Assembly (NCBI GenBank): GCA_945905925.1
Contig: CAMDQN010000001.1
Coordinates: 1 to 64,000 of the forward strand
Source: Singulisphaera sp. GP187
GTDB taxonomy: Bacteria > Planctomycetota > Planctomycetia > Gemmatales > Gemmataceae
Reading direction: 5' to 3'
DNA: 64,000 nucleotides
The notes under the pieces are model-generated. The model saw only the letters and a list, made by a program, of their open reading frames with translations, ran no database searches and was not told the origin of the DNA. Both the position numbers and the translations under genes were made by a program. This document shows positions 47,449-57,019 of this stretch, piece by piece. Numbering within the stretch: the stretch's first letter is position 1; each line of letters starts with the position of its first letter.

Positions 47449-48438
47449 ATGCCGCGAACCCTGGCCCTGTCCCTCGTCGTAACACTCGTCGGCCTGACTG
47501 CGATTGCCGCCGACCCCGCGCCCAAGAAGAACGAGTGGTATCTCGCGGTCGGGCACGGCGGCCACCGGATGCTGTCTCGCGACGGCAAGACATGGGAAAA
47601 GCACGCCTCCTGGGGCGAACCGAAACACGACCAGAACGACCTCGACGTGGCCGCGAACTTCAAGGGCGCGTTCTACGCGGGCGGCGGCTACTTCAGTGGC
47701 CGGCTCACAGCCACACGCGATGGCGAGAAGTGGTCGGACGGCGTGCTGCCCGCGAGTTCCCCGATCTTCGGCCTCGAAGTGATGGACAACGTGCTGTACG
47801 CGATCGACCTTCGCGGTGCGGTCTTCAAGACCGCCGACGGCGAGAAATGGGAACTCGTGGCGCGAGCAGAGATGCCGAGCAAGACGCACTGGATTCGCGG
47901 CACCGCGCAGGGGAACGGCCTCATCGTCGGCTCCGGCGACTTCGGCCCGGTAACCGTGTTCGATCCCAAGACGGGGAAGATCGCGGTCACGCAGATGGCC
48001 GGGCAGGTGGACAAGAACCCCGGCATCCGCCGCGTCGCGTTCGGGCATGGCGTGTTCGTGGTGGGCGGTCAAGCGGGGCTGTTGGCCGTCTCCAAAGACG
48101 GCAAGGAGTGGACAAACAACGCGGTCAACGCCGATCGCGGCGACGTGGTGTGCGTCGAGTTCACCAGCAAAGAGTTTCTCGCAACGTTCGCAAAAGGGAG
48201 CATGCGATCGAAGGACGGCAAGGAATGGACGAAGGTCGAGGGCACGGTTCCGCGCCAGGTCCGCCGCGTGAACGGATGGCTCTACGGATACGGTTCGCCG
48301 AGCAAGTTCAGCCGAAGCGCGGACGGCGAGAAGTGGGAAGCCGTGCCGAACGAGAAGGAATGGCAAGCCAAAGCCTACGCGTTCGGCGACTTATCCGGCG
48401 GCGAACCGCCGGCCGTTCCACAACCACCGAAGAAGTAA
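47449..48438 (+). CDS. secreted BNR-like beta-propeller protein
   Basis: A 329-residue protein with a signal peptide (ALSLVVTLVGLTAIAA) and repeated S-x-D-G-x-x-W units (SRDGKTWEKH, TRDGEKWSDG, TADGEKWELV, SKDGKEWTNN, SKDGKEWTKV, SADGEKWEAV), the Asp-box pattern of sialidase-type propellers. No catalytic Arg triad or nucleophile of a sialidase is apparent, so it is probably a binding or structural propeller. It follows the DUF1552 gene by 31 nt and is likely co-transcribed with the DUF1592/DUF1552 pair. Confidence 0.7.
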   Translation: MPRTLALSLVVTLVGLTAIAADPAPKKNEWYLAVGHGGHRMLSRDGKTWEKHASWGEPKHDQNDLDVAANFKGAFYAGGGYFSGRLTATRDGEKWSDGVLPASSPIFGLEVMDNVLYAIDLRGAVFKTADGEKWELVARAEMPSKTHWIRGTAQGNGLIVGSGDFGPVTVFDPKTGKIAVTQMAGQVDKNPGIRRVAFGHGVFVVGGQAGLLAVSKDGKEWTNNAVNADRGDVVCVEFTSKEFLATFAKGSMRSKDGKEWTKVEGTVPRQVRRVNGWLYGYGSPSKFSRSADGEKWEAVPNEKEWQAKAYAFGDLSGGEPPAVPQPPKK

Positions 48439-48535
48439 GTTGAGGGGGGTCCGATTGCTTCGCGCCTGGTAGCGCCTCTCCTGTGTCCGCTTCGCTCAAG
48501 TGTGCGTGTCGCACCGCGAGCGGACCACACGGATA

Positions 48536-51508
48536 TCACCTCGGCGGCAGCGGCACCTGTGACTTTCCGCTGATGTACGCTATCAAGTCGCGTACCTGCT
48601 CCTTTGTGAGTGCGTCGAGTTGCCCCTCCGGCATGATCGACAGCACCGAGTCCTTCACGCTCTCCACGTCCTCCAGCGCCACGATCATCTTCTCCGTCGC
48701 GGTCTGAACCACGAGCCGCGCCGGGGTGCGCTCAGTGATGATGCCGGTGAGGACACGCGAGTCCGCGGTGCGGACCACGGACATGCGGAAATCGCGCCCG
48801 ACTTCGGCGCTCGGGTCGATGACGTTTGAAAGCAAGTAATCGAACTCGGAGCGGTTGGAACCAGTGAGGTCCGGTCCGATTGTGCCACCTTCGCCGAAGA
48901 GCTTGTGACACTGTTGGCACGTCTTCGCGAACACGAGCCGGCCGTTGGCGAGATTCGCCGCCTTCAGCGCTGCGGGCGTGAGTTGCGCCTTGTACTTCGC
49001 CATCTGTTTCTGCTTGTCGGCGGCCGTCTCGCGAACCTCACCCCAAACGACATTCAGGCGAGCGGTGACCTTCGCGTCGTTCAACGCGAACATCTGCCGG
49101 GCGACGAACGCGGACACGTCGCCGCGCGGCACGCTCTTCGCCTCCACCGCATCGAGCAGCGTGAGGGCGTTCTCCGACCGCGCCGCGAGCGTCGCGACCG
49201 CGTCAAACTTCTCGTCGGTCGTCAAGCCCTTGTACACCGCAAGTATCTTCTTCGCTGTGTCGGCGTGGGCGTATGCGGCCAGTCCGCGAAGCGCCGCGCG
49301 TCGGGTCACCTTGTCCGCGAGTTGGTCGTGAAGGAGCGGCGCGAGGTCGGCCGCACGCTTGTCGACAAGCGCCTCGATCGCGTTCACTCGCTCAGCCGCC
49401 GGCGCGGACACATTTACCGCGATCTTCCGCAGATCGGCGAGCGCCTGCGGGTCGCCAAACAACAGCGCCAGCGCAACCGCGTTTTCGCGCACTGCGTGGT
49501 CGGCGCTCTTGCCGAGTCGTGCATACGCGGAGAACCAACCGTCAGGCATCTGAAAACTCTTGCGCCCGCGAAGCGCCTCGCGCGCCCCCGTCAGCAGATC
49601 GAGTTGACCTTTTCCCTCCGCGAGCGTGAGCGCCGCAACCAGCGGCGCGAGATCGCCCTTCACGCCCTTCGCGAGCGCGTCGTCGGCCACCCGGCGCGCG
49701 ATGAACTGCCGCACCAGCGGGATGTCGGACTTCAGCGTCAACACGAGAGCGCGCGACGGGTCGCTCGCAACAAGCGGTTCGATCGCATACCAGAGCATCA
49801 ACGGCAGGTTCGCGTCGGTGGCGTCCTCCGCGCGCCGCACCAACTCCTCCGCGACGGTCCACCGTTTCTCCAAAGGAAGGCGCTGTAGCGCGCACGCGAG
49901 ATACAATCGCACCAACGGCGACGGGTCGGACTTCGCCAGTCTCGCAAAGTGCTTGAGTGCCGTATCGGCTGGTGTGTCGCGTTCGCAAAGCAGTTGAATC
50001 GCCCACGCGCGTATGTGCGGGCGATTGTCGTTTAGCAATTCGATCAGTAATTCGGCACTCAGTCCACCAGTCACGTGGAGCGCCCACAGCCCGCGCAACC
50101 GCCCGCACACGTCTAGTTCCGTTGCATCGACGAACTCGCGAAGTTTCGCGTGTACTGCCTCGCTCGCTTTCGGCGCGCGGCTAACGGTGCGCTCTTGGAG
50201 AATGCGCCGCGCGTGGCGCACGAACCAGTCGTTCGCATGGCCCTGAAGTTCCACCAACGCCAGGTCGCTCATCTTCGTGAGGTCGAGTTCCGGCTTCCGC
50301 CTTCCGCCTCCCGCCGTTCCATCGTAGCTGATCTTGTAAATGCGGCCGGTGGCCTTGTCGGGCTTGAGCGTGTGACACTCGCCAGTGTCGGACCAGTCCG
50401 AAACGTACACACTGCCATCGGGACCGGTGCGCAGCGTCACACCCATGAACCACGGGTCCGCGGAGATCATAAAGTCTTTCCCGTGGCTCGCGGTGTAACC
50501 CGAACCCTTTGTCTTCAGGATGTCGTTGTTGATCCGCCGCCCGTGGACGTTGCACATGAACACCGTGTTGCGGTACTCCTTCGGAAACGAATCGCCGAGG
50601 TAAACGAGCGTGCCGCAGTGCGCGTGTCCGCCACCCATCGCGAGGACTTCGGGCGTTTCGCCACGAGCCGCTTGCCAGTTCCCACCGGGGAAGTGCAGGT
50701 GGTCCGCGATCGTCGGCAGGCGATCGTAGGCGTACAGGCTCGACGGCCGGTTTCGCCAGGGTTCGAAGTGTCCGCCCTGAACCACATGAAACAGGTGTGG
50801 GTTCACGCAGTTGGAAACGAAGCACGCGCCGAAGTCGTTGAAGTCCACGCCCCACGGATTGGTGGTGCCGTCCGCGAAGTTCTCGAACACGAGCCGCGTC
50901 GGGTGGATGCGATAAACGCCGCCGTCGCAATGGCTGCGCCTGTTCGCGGGGGTGCCCGGACGGCCCACTTCAGAAGGGCTGGTGCGTCCGTGCCCGCCGT
51001 AGAGCCAGCCGTCCGGTCCCCAGGTGAAGCCGTTCGCGAGGTTGTGCCGCGACTCCTTGTACCCGAACCCGTCGAACAACACTTCGGGCGGGCCGTCGGG
51101 CTTGTCGTCGCCGTCTTTATCAGGAACGAAGTAGAGGCACGGCGGGGACATCACCCAAACACCGCCGAACCCCACTTCGATACCCGTGATGTAGTTGAAA
51201 CCTTCGTGGAAAACGGTGCGATTGAGTTTCCCGTCCTTCTCTTCGAGGATCACGATGCGGTCCTTGCCGGTCGCCTTCCATTCACCGTAGTTGAGCGCCT
51301 CCGCGACCCACAGCCGGCCGCGTGCATCGGTGCAGAACGAGATAGGCTGAATCACGTCAGGTTCGGTGGCGAACACGGTCATCTTGAAGCCGTGAGGCAG
51401 GACGGATGTCTTCGCGGCCTTCTCGGCCGGTAGAGGTGCCGGCGTCCGATCCGCCGCGAGAACTGTGAACGGCGTGGTCAAGCTCAACAGAATAGCCCAC
51501 GTGCGCAT
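48536..51508 (-). CDS. PVC-type haem-binding membrane-bound dehydrogenase
   Basis: A 990-residue exported protein. Signal peptide (MRTWAILLSLTTPFTVLA), then a six-bladed glucose/sorbosone dehydrogenase-like propeller (residues about 35-400: FATEPDVIQPISFCTDARGR, ANGFTWGPDGWLYGGHGR, YVSDWSDTGECH), a HEAT-repeat region (about 420-800), and a C-terminal cytochrome c with CQQCHKLFGEGGTIGPDLTG and a distal DVESVKDSVLSIMPEGQ block containing the axial Met. This architecture is typical of Planctomycetota, Verrucomicrobiota and relatives. It presumably oxidises sugars or alcohols with haem as acceptor. It is convergent with the propeller gene. Confidence 0.9.
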   Translation of the reverse strand: MRTWAILLSLTTPFTVLAADRTPAPLPAEKAAKTSVLPHGFKMTVFATEPDVIQPISFCTDARGRLWVAEALNYGEWKATGKDRIVILEEKDGKLNRTVFHEGFNYITGIEVGFGGVWVMSPPCLYFVPDKDGDDKPDGPPEVLFDGFGYKESRHNLANGFTWGPDGWLYGGHGRTSPSEVGRPGTPANRRSHCDGGVYRIHPTRLVFENFADGTTNPWGVDFNDFGACFVSNCVNPHLFHVVQGGHFEPWRNRPSSLYAYDRLPTIADHLHFPGGNWQAARGETPEVLAMGGGHAHCGTLVYLGDSFPKEYRNTVFMCNVHGRRINNDILKTKGSGYTASHGKDFMISADPWFMGVTLRTGPDGSVYVSDWSDTGECHTLKPDKATGRIYKISYDGTAGGGRRKPELDLTKMSDLALVELQGHANDWFVRHARRILQERTVSRAPKASEAVHAKLREFVDATELDVCGRLRGLWALHVTGGLSAELLIELLNDNRPHIRAWAIQLLCERDTPADTALKHFARLAKSDPSPLVRLYLACALQRLPLEKRWTVAEELVRRAEDATDANLPLMLWYAIEPLVASDPSRALVLTLKSDIPLVRQFIARRVADDALAKGVKGDLAPLVAALTLAEGKGQLDLLTGAREALRGRKSFQMPDGWFSAYARLGKSADHAVRENAVALALLFGDPQALADLRKIAVNVSAPAAERVNAIEALVDKRAADLAPLLHDQLADKVTRRAALRGLAAYAHADTAKKILAVYKGLTTDEKFDAVATLAARSENALTLLDAVEAKSVPRGDVSAFVARQMFALNDAKVTARLNVVWGEVRETAADKQKQMAKYKAQLTPAALKAANLANGRLVFAKTCQQCHKLFGEGGTIGPDLTGSNRSEFDYLLSNVIDPSAEVGRDFRMSVVRTADSRVLTGIITERTPARLVVQTATEKMIVALEDVESVKDSVLSIMPEGQLDALTKEQVRDLIAYISGKSQVPLPPR

Positions 51509-51631
51509 GCCCGGCTCCAGATGGTTCGCGGTGAATGCTACCCACGGTAGCCCGCCCGGTAGCCGCTGTCACGCGTCTTCGACTCAGAACCAGAGTCTCA
51601 CGACCCTGGCCAGGCCAAGTATACTTACGCA

Positions 51632-52465
51632 ATGGACTGGAAACAGTTTTACCGTGCCCGGTTGGCGGAGAACCTCGACCCGAACGGAGACATCGTTCCG
51701 CCGTGGGCGCGGTTTCCGCATTACGAGCGGTACACGATCGGTTGGCGCATGGGATCGGGCGAGGACTGGCTGAGCTACTGGCATGTGTTCCTCGAGGAAC
51801 TCGACCCGACGTCCGACGTTCGGCTCGCGTACCTGAAGCGCCACCCCGCCGCGCCGGTGAACTGGGCGGAGCGCGTTTACGATGTCTTGCATCCGTCGCG
51901 AGAGAGAAACGACGAGGAAGAGGATTGGGTCGCGGTCCAGCGCCGGGCGGACCTCCTCCAGTTGGGGCTGATCGCGTCCGATGCCGCGTACCCGATCTGG
52001 CGGAGCCAACAGGCAGGCGTGTGCTGGCCATGGGAGTTCAGCGACGACCCCGAGACGCCAGAGGGCATCGCACGTCACTGGAGGCGCGACCTCTGGTTCT
52101 GGTCACGACCGGTCGTCGAGTTGCGGGGCAGCGCGATGTGGACCATGCCGGAAGTGCCCGCGAGCTGGCAAGCGTGCGCCGAACCGCTCGCAACCGGCCA
52201 GGTGCCGGATCTCGACCCAAGCCGCGGTTTGTTGTCGCTGGCTCAGATGTTCGCGGCGGGGAGTGTCGTTCCGCCGTGGCAACTCGGCCTCGATCCGACC
52301 GACTTCGCGGACTCGTTCGAGATGGACATGGGTTTCGTCGATGCGTTTCGCCTTTGGGGCATGTCGGCGTTTGACGACCGGGAACACTTGCAGCACTACC
52401 TCGACGCCACCAAACTCCCGCAGAACTGGGAAGACTGGATTGCCGAGCAGTTTCACGTCGATTGA
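51632..52465 (+). CDS. uncharacterised tryptophan-rich protein
   Basis: A 277-residue soluble protein with no family I recognise. It is unusually rich in Trp and in acidic residues (DWKQFYRARL, GWRMGSGEDWLSYWHVFLEE, RRDLWFWSRPVVELRGSAMW, PQNWEDWIAEQFHVD). No signal peptide or membrane segment. The ATG at 51632 is the first in-frame start and is divergent from the haem-binding dehydrogenase. Codon use looks like that of the neighbours. An immunity- or SMI1-like role is a possibility only by general feel, without a motif. Confidence 0.6.
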   Translation: MDWKQFYRARLAENLDPNGDIVPPWARFPHYERYTIGWRMGSGEDWLSYWHVFLEELDPTSDVRLAYLKRHPAAPVNWAERVYDVLHPSRERNDEEEDWVAVQRRADLLQLGLIASDAAYPIWRSQQAGVCWPWEFSDDPETPEGIARHWRRDLWFWSRPVVELRGSAMWTMPEVPASWQACAEPLATGQVPDLDPSRGLLSLAQMFAAGSVVPPWQLGLDPTDFADSFEMDMGFVDAFRLWGMSAFDDREHLQHYLDATKLPQNWEDWIAEQFHVD

Positions 52466-52572
52466 CAACAGGTTCCGGAGCATCGTACCCGGCCCCCACC
52501 GCAACCGAAAACGAGCGCGGCGCGGTCCGGACCCGGTGGGACCGGGCCGCGGAGAGGCACAACTTCGGCGGA

Positions 52573-52794
52573 TCACGCAGCGCGATGGGCCGCGACCCAC
52601 AGCATGTACGCGACGCGGTCGTTGAGCTTCTCCCGCTGGCGACGGTGGATATGCACGTCCCGCCAGGTGTAATAGAGACTTGCGATGACGAGGCAGGCGA
52701 TATTGCACGCGAGCAACTGGAACACGAGCACACTCCACTTCCACGGAAAGGCGAGTTCTGGGGTGAGGGTTCGCGAGCGGTTGACTGCGAACAC
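52573..52794 (-). CDS. small membrane protein (hypothetical)
   Basis: A frame of up to 73 residues with one hydrophobic span (WSVLVFQLLACNIACLVIAS) followed by YYTWRDVHIHRRQREKLNDR and an amphipathic end. The first 17 residues come from a C/G-rich stretch that may be repeat-derived, so the true start could be nearer the membrane span. The basic residues after the span predict a cytoplasmic C-terminus. No family is recognised. Confidence 0.4.
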   Translation of the reverse strand: MFAVNRSRTLTPELAFPWKWSVLVFQLLACNIACLVIASLYYTWRDVHIHRRQREKLNDRVAYMLWVAAHRAA

Positions 52795-52938
52795 CCGAAC
52801 CGTAGGTCACTCACCAAAGTGGTCAACCACGAGTGCCGAAAATGGTCCGGGTACTGCCGATTGAAGTGACGGCTTTTTCGTCAGTTCTCATGTGTCCGCT
52901 GAAAGTGGGAAAAATGCCGCTGTGAGTTGACTGCAGAG

Positions 52939-53619
52939 TTATTTTGTGTCGGCCGAAGGTATCAGTTCCCCGCGCAGCCCGCTCAGACCCTCACTACCGA
53001 GCCGGACCAGGGTGCCGTCCACCTCGACCTCGAAAAGGTCGTCGAGTTCCTGATAGGAGAGAACGCGAACGCGCGCACCGGGGGTCAGTCCCTGCGCGCG
53101 CCAGTGGCGGAGCCGATCGGGGTTGTCGTCCTGTGCCTCGCGCACGACAACCGTGTCGCCCGACCGGAATTCGGAGAGGCGTTTCAAGTTCCGCGCCTTC
53201 ATTTCGCCGGTGCGTGACGGGATCGGGTGGCCGTGCGGGTCTTCGTGCGGTTCCCCGAGGTAGTCGGCGAGTGCCTGTTCCAGGCGCGGCGAGATAGCGT
53301 GTTCGAGCGCCTCGGCCTCCGCATCGACTTCGCTCCAGTCGAGTTTCAGGACTTGCGTGAGGAAGAGTTCGACAAGCCGATGCCGGCGGATCACGCGAAG
53401 CGCTTCGGACAGTCCCGTGGGAGTCAGTTTCGCGCCGCTCTCCCTCGTGTACTCGATCCATCCGGCGTCCGCGAGGCGTTTCAACATACCAGTAACGGAA
53501 GGTGCTTTCACGCCAAGCGCGCTGGCGATCTTCCCAGACGCGACGCCCGCGTCGGCGCCGCCCAGTTGGTGAATCGCTTTCAGGTAGTCTTGAACGGCTT
53601 GGGTCGGCTGGTCGGCCAC
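52939..53619 (-). CDS. DtxR/MntR-family metal-dependent regulator
   Basis: A 226-residue repressor. Winged helix (TQAVQDYLKAIHQL; VKAPSVTGMLKRLADAGWIEY), dimerisation domain with candidate metal ligands (HRLVELFLTQVLKLDWSEVD; EALEHAISPRLEQAL; EPHEDPHGHPIP) and a C-terminal FeoA/SH3-like domain (LTPGARVRVLSYQEL ... LFEVEVDG). GTG 53617-53619 is chosen because CGGAG lies 7 nt upstream; an in-frame ATG at 53655 has no such site. It would sense Mn2+ or Fe2+ and repress uptake genes, but none are next to it. Confidence 0.85.
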   Translation of the reverse strand: MADQPTQAVQDYLKAIHQLGGADAGVASGKIASALGVKAPSVTGMLKRLADAGWIEYTRESGAKLTPTGLSEALRVIRRHRLVELFLTQVLKLDWSEVDAEAEALEHAISPRLEQALADYLGEPHEDPHGHPIPSRTGEMKARNLKRLSEFRSGDTVVVREAQDDNPDRLRHWRAQGLTPGARVRVLSYQELDDLFEVEVDGTLVRLGSEGLSGLRGELIPSADTK

Positions 53620-53708
53620 GCCGAGACTCCGTATGTGGGGTTCGCTCCGTGTCATCCTACCGAACCCGGACACGCTTGCACCGTGAGGAGTTGATGAATC
53701 GCGGGGGA

Positions 53709-53814
53709 GACCTCCCCCAACCCTTCCAACAGGAAAGAAGAACGGCACTCGCTCTTGGGAGTCGCTCGCGACTTCAGCCTCTCCTCCCTGCGGGGAATGG
53801 TTGGGAGTGGGGTC
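53709..53814. repeat. C/G-rich inverted repeat between lpxB and the DtxR gene
   Basis: GACCTCCCCCAACCCTTCC (53709-53727) is similar to the complement of GGAATGGTTGGGAGTGGGGT (53794-53813). The element fills the spacer between the lpxB stop and the regulator promoter. It resembles the elements at 2081-2119 and 42071-42151, which suggests one dispersed family. Confidence 0.55.
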
Positions 53815-53818
53815 TTTC

Positions 53819-54964
53819 TCAAGCGACGTGACGAACCTGCACCGACTCGACTGAGCCGAGCAGGAACGCGGCGGCACGGTCGCACGCGCCGGGCACCGCG
53901 GCGCGCGCACGCAGTTCGACCAGTCGGTTCACGGCGACCGCGTGCCGGACCGGATCGTTGAGCCAACCCAAAATGTGCCCGGCGATGTCGGCCGGCGTGT
54001 AGCGCGAGCCGGAGAGTTCCGGGTACAGTTCTTCGTTCAGCAGCAAGTTCGGAAGCGACATATACCGCACTTTGATGATCTTGGACAGCGTCCACGCCGC
54101 AACCGCGCCAACGCGGTACACGATCACCGCCGGCTTCGCTCGGTACATCAGTTCCAGGCTCACGGACCCGGACACCGCGATACACGCTTCGGCCAGTTCG
54201 ATAACCTCGGGCGTGCGCCCGACGTGAACCTCGACCGGCAAGCCGCTCGGCACGATCGCGCGAACCACATGGGCCTGAGCCGCGTTAAACGCCGCGACCA
54301 GGAACCGCGTGTTGGGGCGGCCCGTGTGGATCTTCTGCGCCGCGGCGAGCATCATCTGCGCGTTCGCCGCAACCTCACCGTTGCGCGATCCCGGCAGTAT
54401 CGCGACGCGAGTTCCCGACTTAGCTCTCTCTTGTGCGAGGAAGGCGGGGTCGAGTTGTTGCTGCGCGAGTTCGTCAAAGTACGGGTGCCCGATGTACTGT
54501 GTTTTCACGCCGCGCTCGCGGTACCACTCGTCCTCGAACGGGAGCGCAGTGAGGACACCAGTGAAGTACTTGCGAACGGTCCGCACGCGGCCCTGGCGCC
54601 ACGCCCAAAGTTGCGGCGGCACGAAGAAGTACGTCGGCACGTTGAGGTCGCGAAGGCGTTTCGCGAGTGCGAGGTGGAAGCCGGGGTAGTCAATCATCAC
54701 GACCGCGTCGGGCTTCTGCTTGCGGATGTGCCGCACGGCGAGGTCACCGATGTGGTAGAAGGTCGGCAGGTGCCTCACAACGTTCCTCAACCCCATCACC
54801 GCGAGGTCCGCGAGCGGGTAGAGTAGTTCCGCACCGGCGGCGCGCATCCGGTCGCCGCCGAGTACGGTGATCCGTGCGTCGGGTTGTTTGGCGAGGATGG
54901 CATGGATGAGGTTGGAACCGTGCAGATCTCCGCTCGGCTCCCCGGCGCTCAAGAACAGTTTCAT
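53819..54964 (-). CDS. lpxB: lipid-A-disaccharide synthase
   Basis: A 381-residue GT19 glycosyltransferase that joins UDP-diacylglucosamine and lipid X in lipid A synthesis. Family motifs: MKLFLSAGEPSGDLHGSNLI at the start, MIDYPGFHLALAKRLR, YFFVPPQLWAWRQGRV, ILPGSRNGEVAAN and VSGSVSLELMYRAKPAVIVY. ATG 54962-54964 is fixed by alignment of this N-terminus. It shows that the organism has the lipid A route of a diderm. No other lpx genes are in the window. Confidence 0.93.
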   Translation of the reverse strand: MKLFLSAGEPSGDLHGSNLIHAILAKQPDARITVLGGDRMRAAGAELLYPLADLAVMGLRNVVRHLPTFYHIGDLAVRHIRKQKPDAVVMIDYPGFHLALAKRLRDLNVPTYFFVPPQLWAWRQGRVRTVRKYFTGVLTALPFEDEWYRERGVKTQYIGHPYFDELAQQQLDPAFLAQERAKSGTRVAILPGSRNGEVAANAQMMLAAAQKIHTGRPNTRFLVAAFNAAQAHVVRAIVPSGLPVEVHVGRTPEVIELAEACIAVSGSVSLELMYRAKPAVIVYRVGAVAAWTLSKIIKVRYMSLPNLLLNEELYPELSGSRYTPADIAGHILGWLNDPVRHAVAVNRLVELRARAAVPGACDRAAAFLLGSVESVQVRHVA

Positions 54965-55059
54965 CGTGGCGTCCTTGCCATCGGTGTCGTTGTGGTACAG
55001 CACTCCGAAGCTGTCGCGTTCACCGGTCTGGAGGCCGGTGCCACGAAAGGAGAAAAGAA

Positions 55060-55497
55060 TTAACCCTTCACGGGCGGGGGGGTCGTGGTGTTGACCGCGG
55101 CTGCCGGACCCGTGGCCGTGACGCCACACCCGCGGCCCGGCAGATCGGCCGTCTCCGCGACGCGCCGGTAACCGAGCGAGTACAGCACTTCAAGCACCTC
55201 GCTCCACGTCGGGAACGGGCGCCGGTTCTCGCGCTTGTACCGGTCCATAGCCTTCATGAACTCGGTTTCGTCGTCGGTGTAGTCTCGCTCACAAGTCGTT
55301 GGATCAATGAGCCGACGGCGCTCGCTCAACTTGCGCTTGGCGGCGGCGTTATCGGCGCGACGGCGGTCCGTCGCAATGGGGATGTTGCGCTTGCGGCGTT
55401 CGTTTTCTGTCGCAGTCGCACCGAACTCGCGTTCGGCTTTGACTTCGGGCGCGGCATCAGGCGCTGTGGGTTGCAGAGCGTTAATCGGATTCGACAT
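55060..55497 (-). CDS. conserved-looking hypothetical protein
   Basis: A 145-residue protein with a basic, probably coiled N-terminal half ([40 protein letters not shown]) and a compact middle block ([34 protein letters not shown]), which reads like a small helical DNA- or RNA-associated domain. The tail is Ala/Thr/Pro-rich. No family name can be given. It lies 95 nt upstream of lpxB on the same strand. Confidence 0.7.
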   Translation of the reverse strand: MSNPINALQPTAPDAAPEVKAEREFGATATENERRKRNIPIATDRRRADNAAAKRKLSERRRLIDPTTCERDYTDDETEFMKAMDRYKRENRRPFPTWSEVLEVLYSLGYRRVAETADLPGRGCGVTATGPAAAVNTTTPPPVKG

Positions 55498-55990
55498 TAG
55501 CGGTGCCTCTCAGCCGTTGGGGGGAAGGCTGGAGCCAGGCCGCGGCCAACCGTGGCCGGTCGCACGTCCTGCGCGATCCTAGTGGATGAACAGGTTTTCT
55601 AAGAGTACCCGATGAACGGGATGTGTCAACCAAAATTCACGTGCCGTCCCAATTCTCTGGGGAATTATTGTAGAAACATGTACCAACTCCCGAGGCGCAT
55701 CTGAGAGGTGTGAACCGCCTCCGGTGCCCGTCGCATGGTTCTGATTGTAGTCATCGTGATCCGCATGATGTCGGCGTCACGGGTGAAGTGGCCGGACAAC
55801 CACTCGTGCGTTTTCAGGAAATGTGTCGCACCTCAACGAGCCGCGACCACCGCCAGCCTGGACGCGAGTTTCCGCGTCGTACTGCCGGTGCCGTGGCGCT
55901 TGGGGTCCGCCGCTCCGCAGCGGTCTGCGCCTTTGTTCAACGAGGAGGAGCCGCCGCGGAGCGGCGGACCACATTGAACACCGGACCACA
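55498..55990. other. intergenic region with a palindromic repeat, no gene seen
   Basis: About 490 nt between the sugar ABC permease gene and the 145-residue protein gene. A perfect 15-bp inverted repeat occupies 55904-55970. The part at 55620-55700 is more AT-rich and may hold the promoter of the downstream minus-strand gene. No frame with a ribosome binding site or recognisable product is seen. Confidence 0.5.
55904..55970. repeat. 15-bp perfect inverted repeat downstream of the sugar ABC operon
   Basis: GGTCCGCCGCTCCGC (55904-55918) pairs perfectly with 55956-55970, and the pairing extends further inward with one mismatch. It lies 20 nt after the permease stop. Confidence 0.85.
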
Positions 55991-57001
55991 TCAAGACACT
56001 TTCCCTTGTCGCCAGCGGTTCAGGCTCACGTTCGCGATCAGCAGCGCGCCAATGAGGATGTATTGCATCTCAACCGGAACATTGAAGAGACTCACGCCGT
56101 TCTTGATGAGGATCAGAATCAGCACGCCGAGCATCGCGCCAACGACGGTGCCCTTCCCGCCCGACAGACTCGCGCCGCCGATCACCACCGCGGTAATCAC
56201 GTCCAGTTCCAGTTGCTCGCCGAGCGTCGGGTTCCCGCTGTTGCTGTGCGCGAACATGATCACGCCCGCCCAACCTGTGAGCAGCCCCGCGAGCGTGTAA
56301 ACGAGTAATTTTGTGCGCGTCACGTTCACGCCGCAGAGCCGGGCGGTTGCCTCGTTCGAGCCGACCGCGTACAGGTGCCGCCCGAACACCGTGAGGCGCA
56401 ACAGCACCGCCGTGAGAATCGCGAGCAGCACGAGCGACCACAGCCCGGGATTGGTGAACTCGGTTTGGGAAGATGCTACCGTGTTTACCCATTCTGGAGT
56501 TCCACCGTCTTTGAAAGGGAGCACGGTTCGCCCCGCGAGCCACGTTGCGACGCCGCGCGAAACGCCAAGCATTCCGAGCGTCGCGACGAACGGCGGGAGT
56601 TGTAGTTTCGTGACGAGCAACCCGTTCGCGAGACCGCACACGCCGCCGATGCTCACGCCCGCCGCGACCGCGACCAGGCTATTCGTCGGTGACGGCCCGG
56701 ACGCAGCGTACATCGCGGTGTAAACGCGCATCGTGACGACCGTGACGAGCGCGACCGTCGCGCCGACGGACAGGTCGATACCGCCGCTGATGAGGACGAG
56801 CAGCATCCCGAGCGCGACGATTGCGGGCACGGTGCCTTCATGTAGCAGCACGCGCAGGTTCCCGAGGCTCAGGAACGTACCGAGTTCGCCCTTGATCGCA
56901 ATGAGCGCGGTGAACAGCACCAACACCGCGATGAACCCGACCCACGGTCCGGTCGGGAGGCTGAACGGCTTTGCATGCGGAACTGGCGGAGAGGTTGACA
57001 T
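55991..57001 (-). CDS. sugar ABC transporter permease (RbsC-like)
   Basis: A 336-residue polytopic protein of the BPD_transp_2 family with eight to ten predicted spans. Family signatures: GMLLVLISGGIDLSVGATVA, NGLLVTKLQLPPFVATLGML, VFGRHLYAVGSNEATARLCG (the ATPase contact loop) and VVIGGASLSGGKGTVVGAML. It forms the membrane pore for a ribose-, xylose- or galactose-type sugar. It is the third gene of the operon, 18 nt after the ATPase gene, and only one permease is encoded, as in RbsABC. Confidence 0.9.
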   Translation of the reverse strand: MSTSPPVPHAKPFSLPTGPWVGFIAVLVLFTALIAIKGELGTFLSLGNLRVLLHEGTVPAIVALGMLLVLISGGIDLSVGATVALVTVVTMRVYTAMYAASGPSPTNSLVAVAAGVSIGGVCGLANGLLVTKLQLPPFVATLGMLGVSRGVATWLAGRTVLPFKDGGTPEWVNTVASSQTEFTNPGLWSLVLLAILTAVLLRLTVFGRHLYAVGSNEATARLCGVNVTRTKLLVYTLAGLLTGWAGVIMFAHSNSGNPTLGEQLELDVITAVVIGGASLSGGKGTVVGAMLGVLILILIKNGVSLFNVPVEMQYILIGALLIANVSLNRWRQGKVS

Positions 57002-57019
57002 TGCGAACCATTCGTTGTG

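Noticed and set aside
52939-53910. Start of the DtxR-type regulator at 53910 or 53655
   Set aside because: The upstream part is translated from a C/G-rich dispersed repeat and has no recognisable sequence. GTG 53617-53619 has a proper CGGAG site at 7-nt spacing and starts just before the winged helix.
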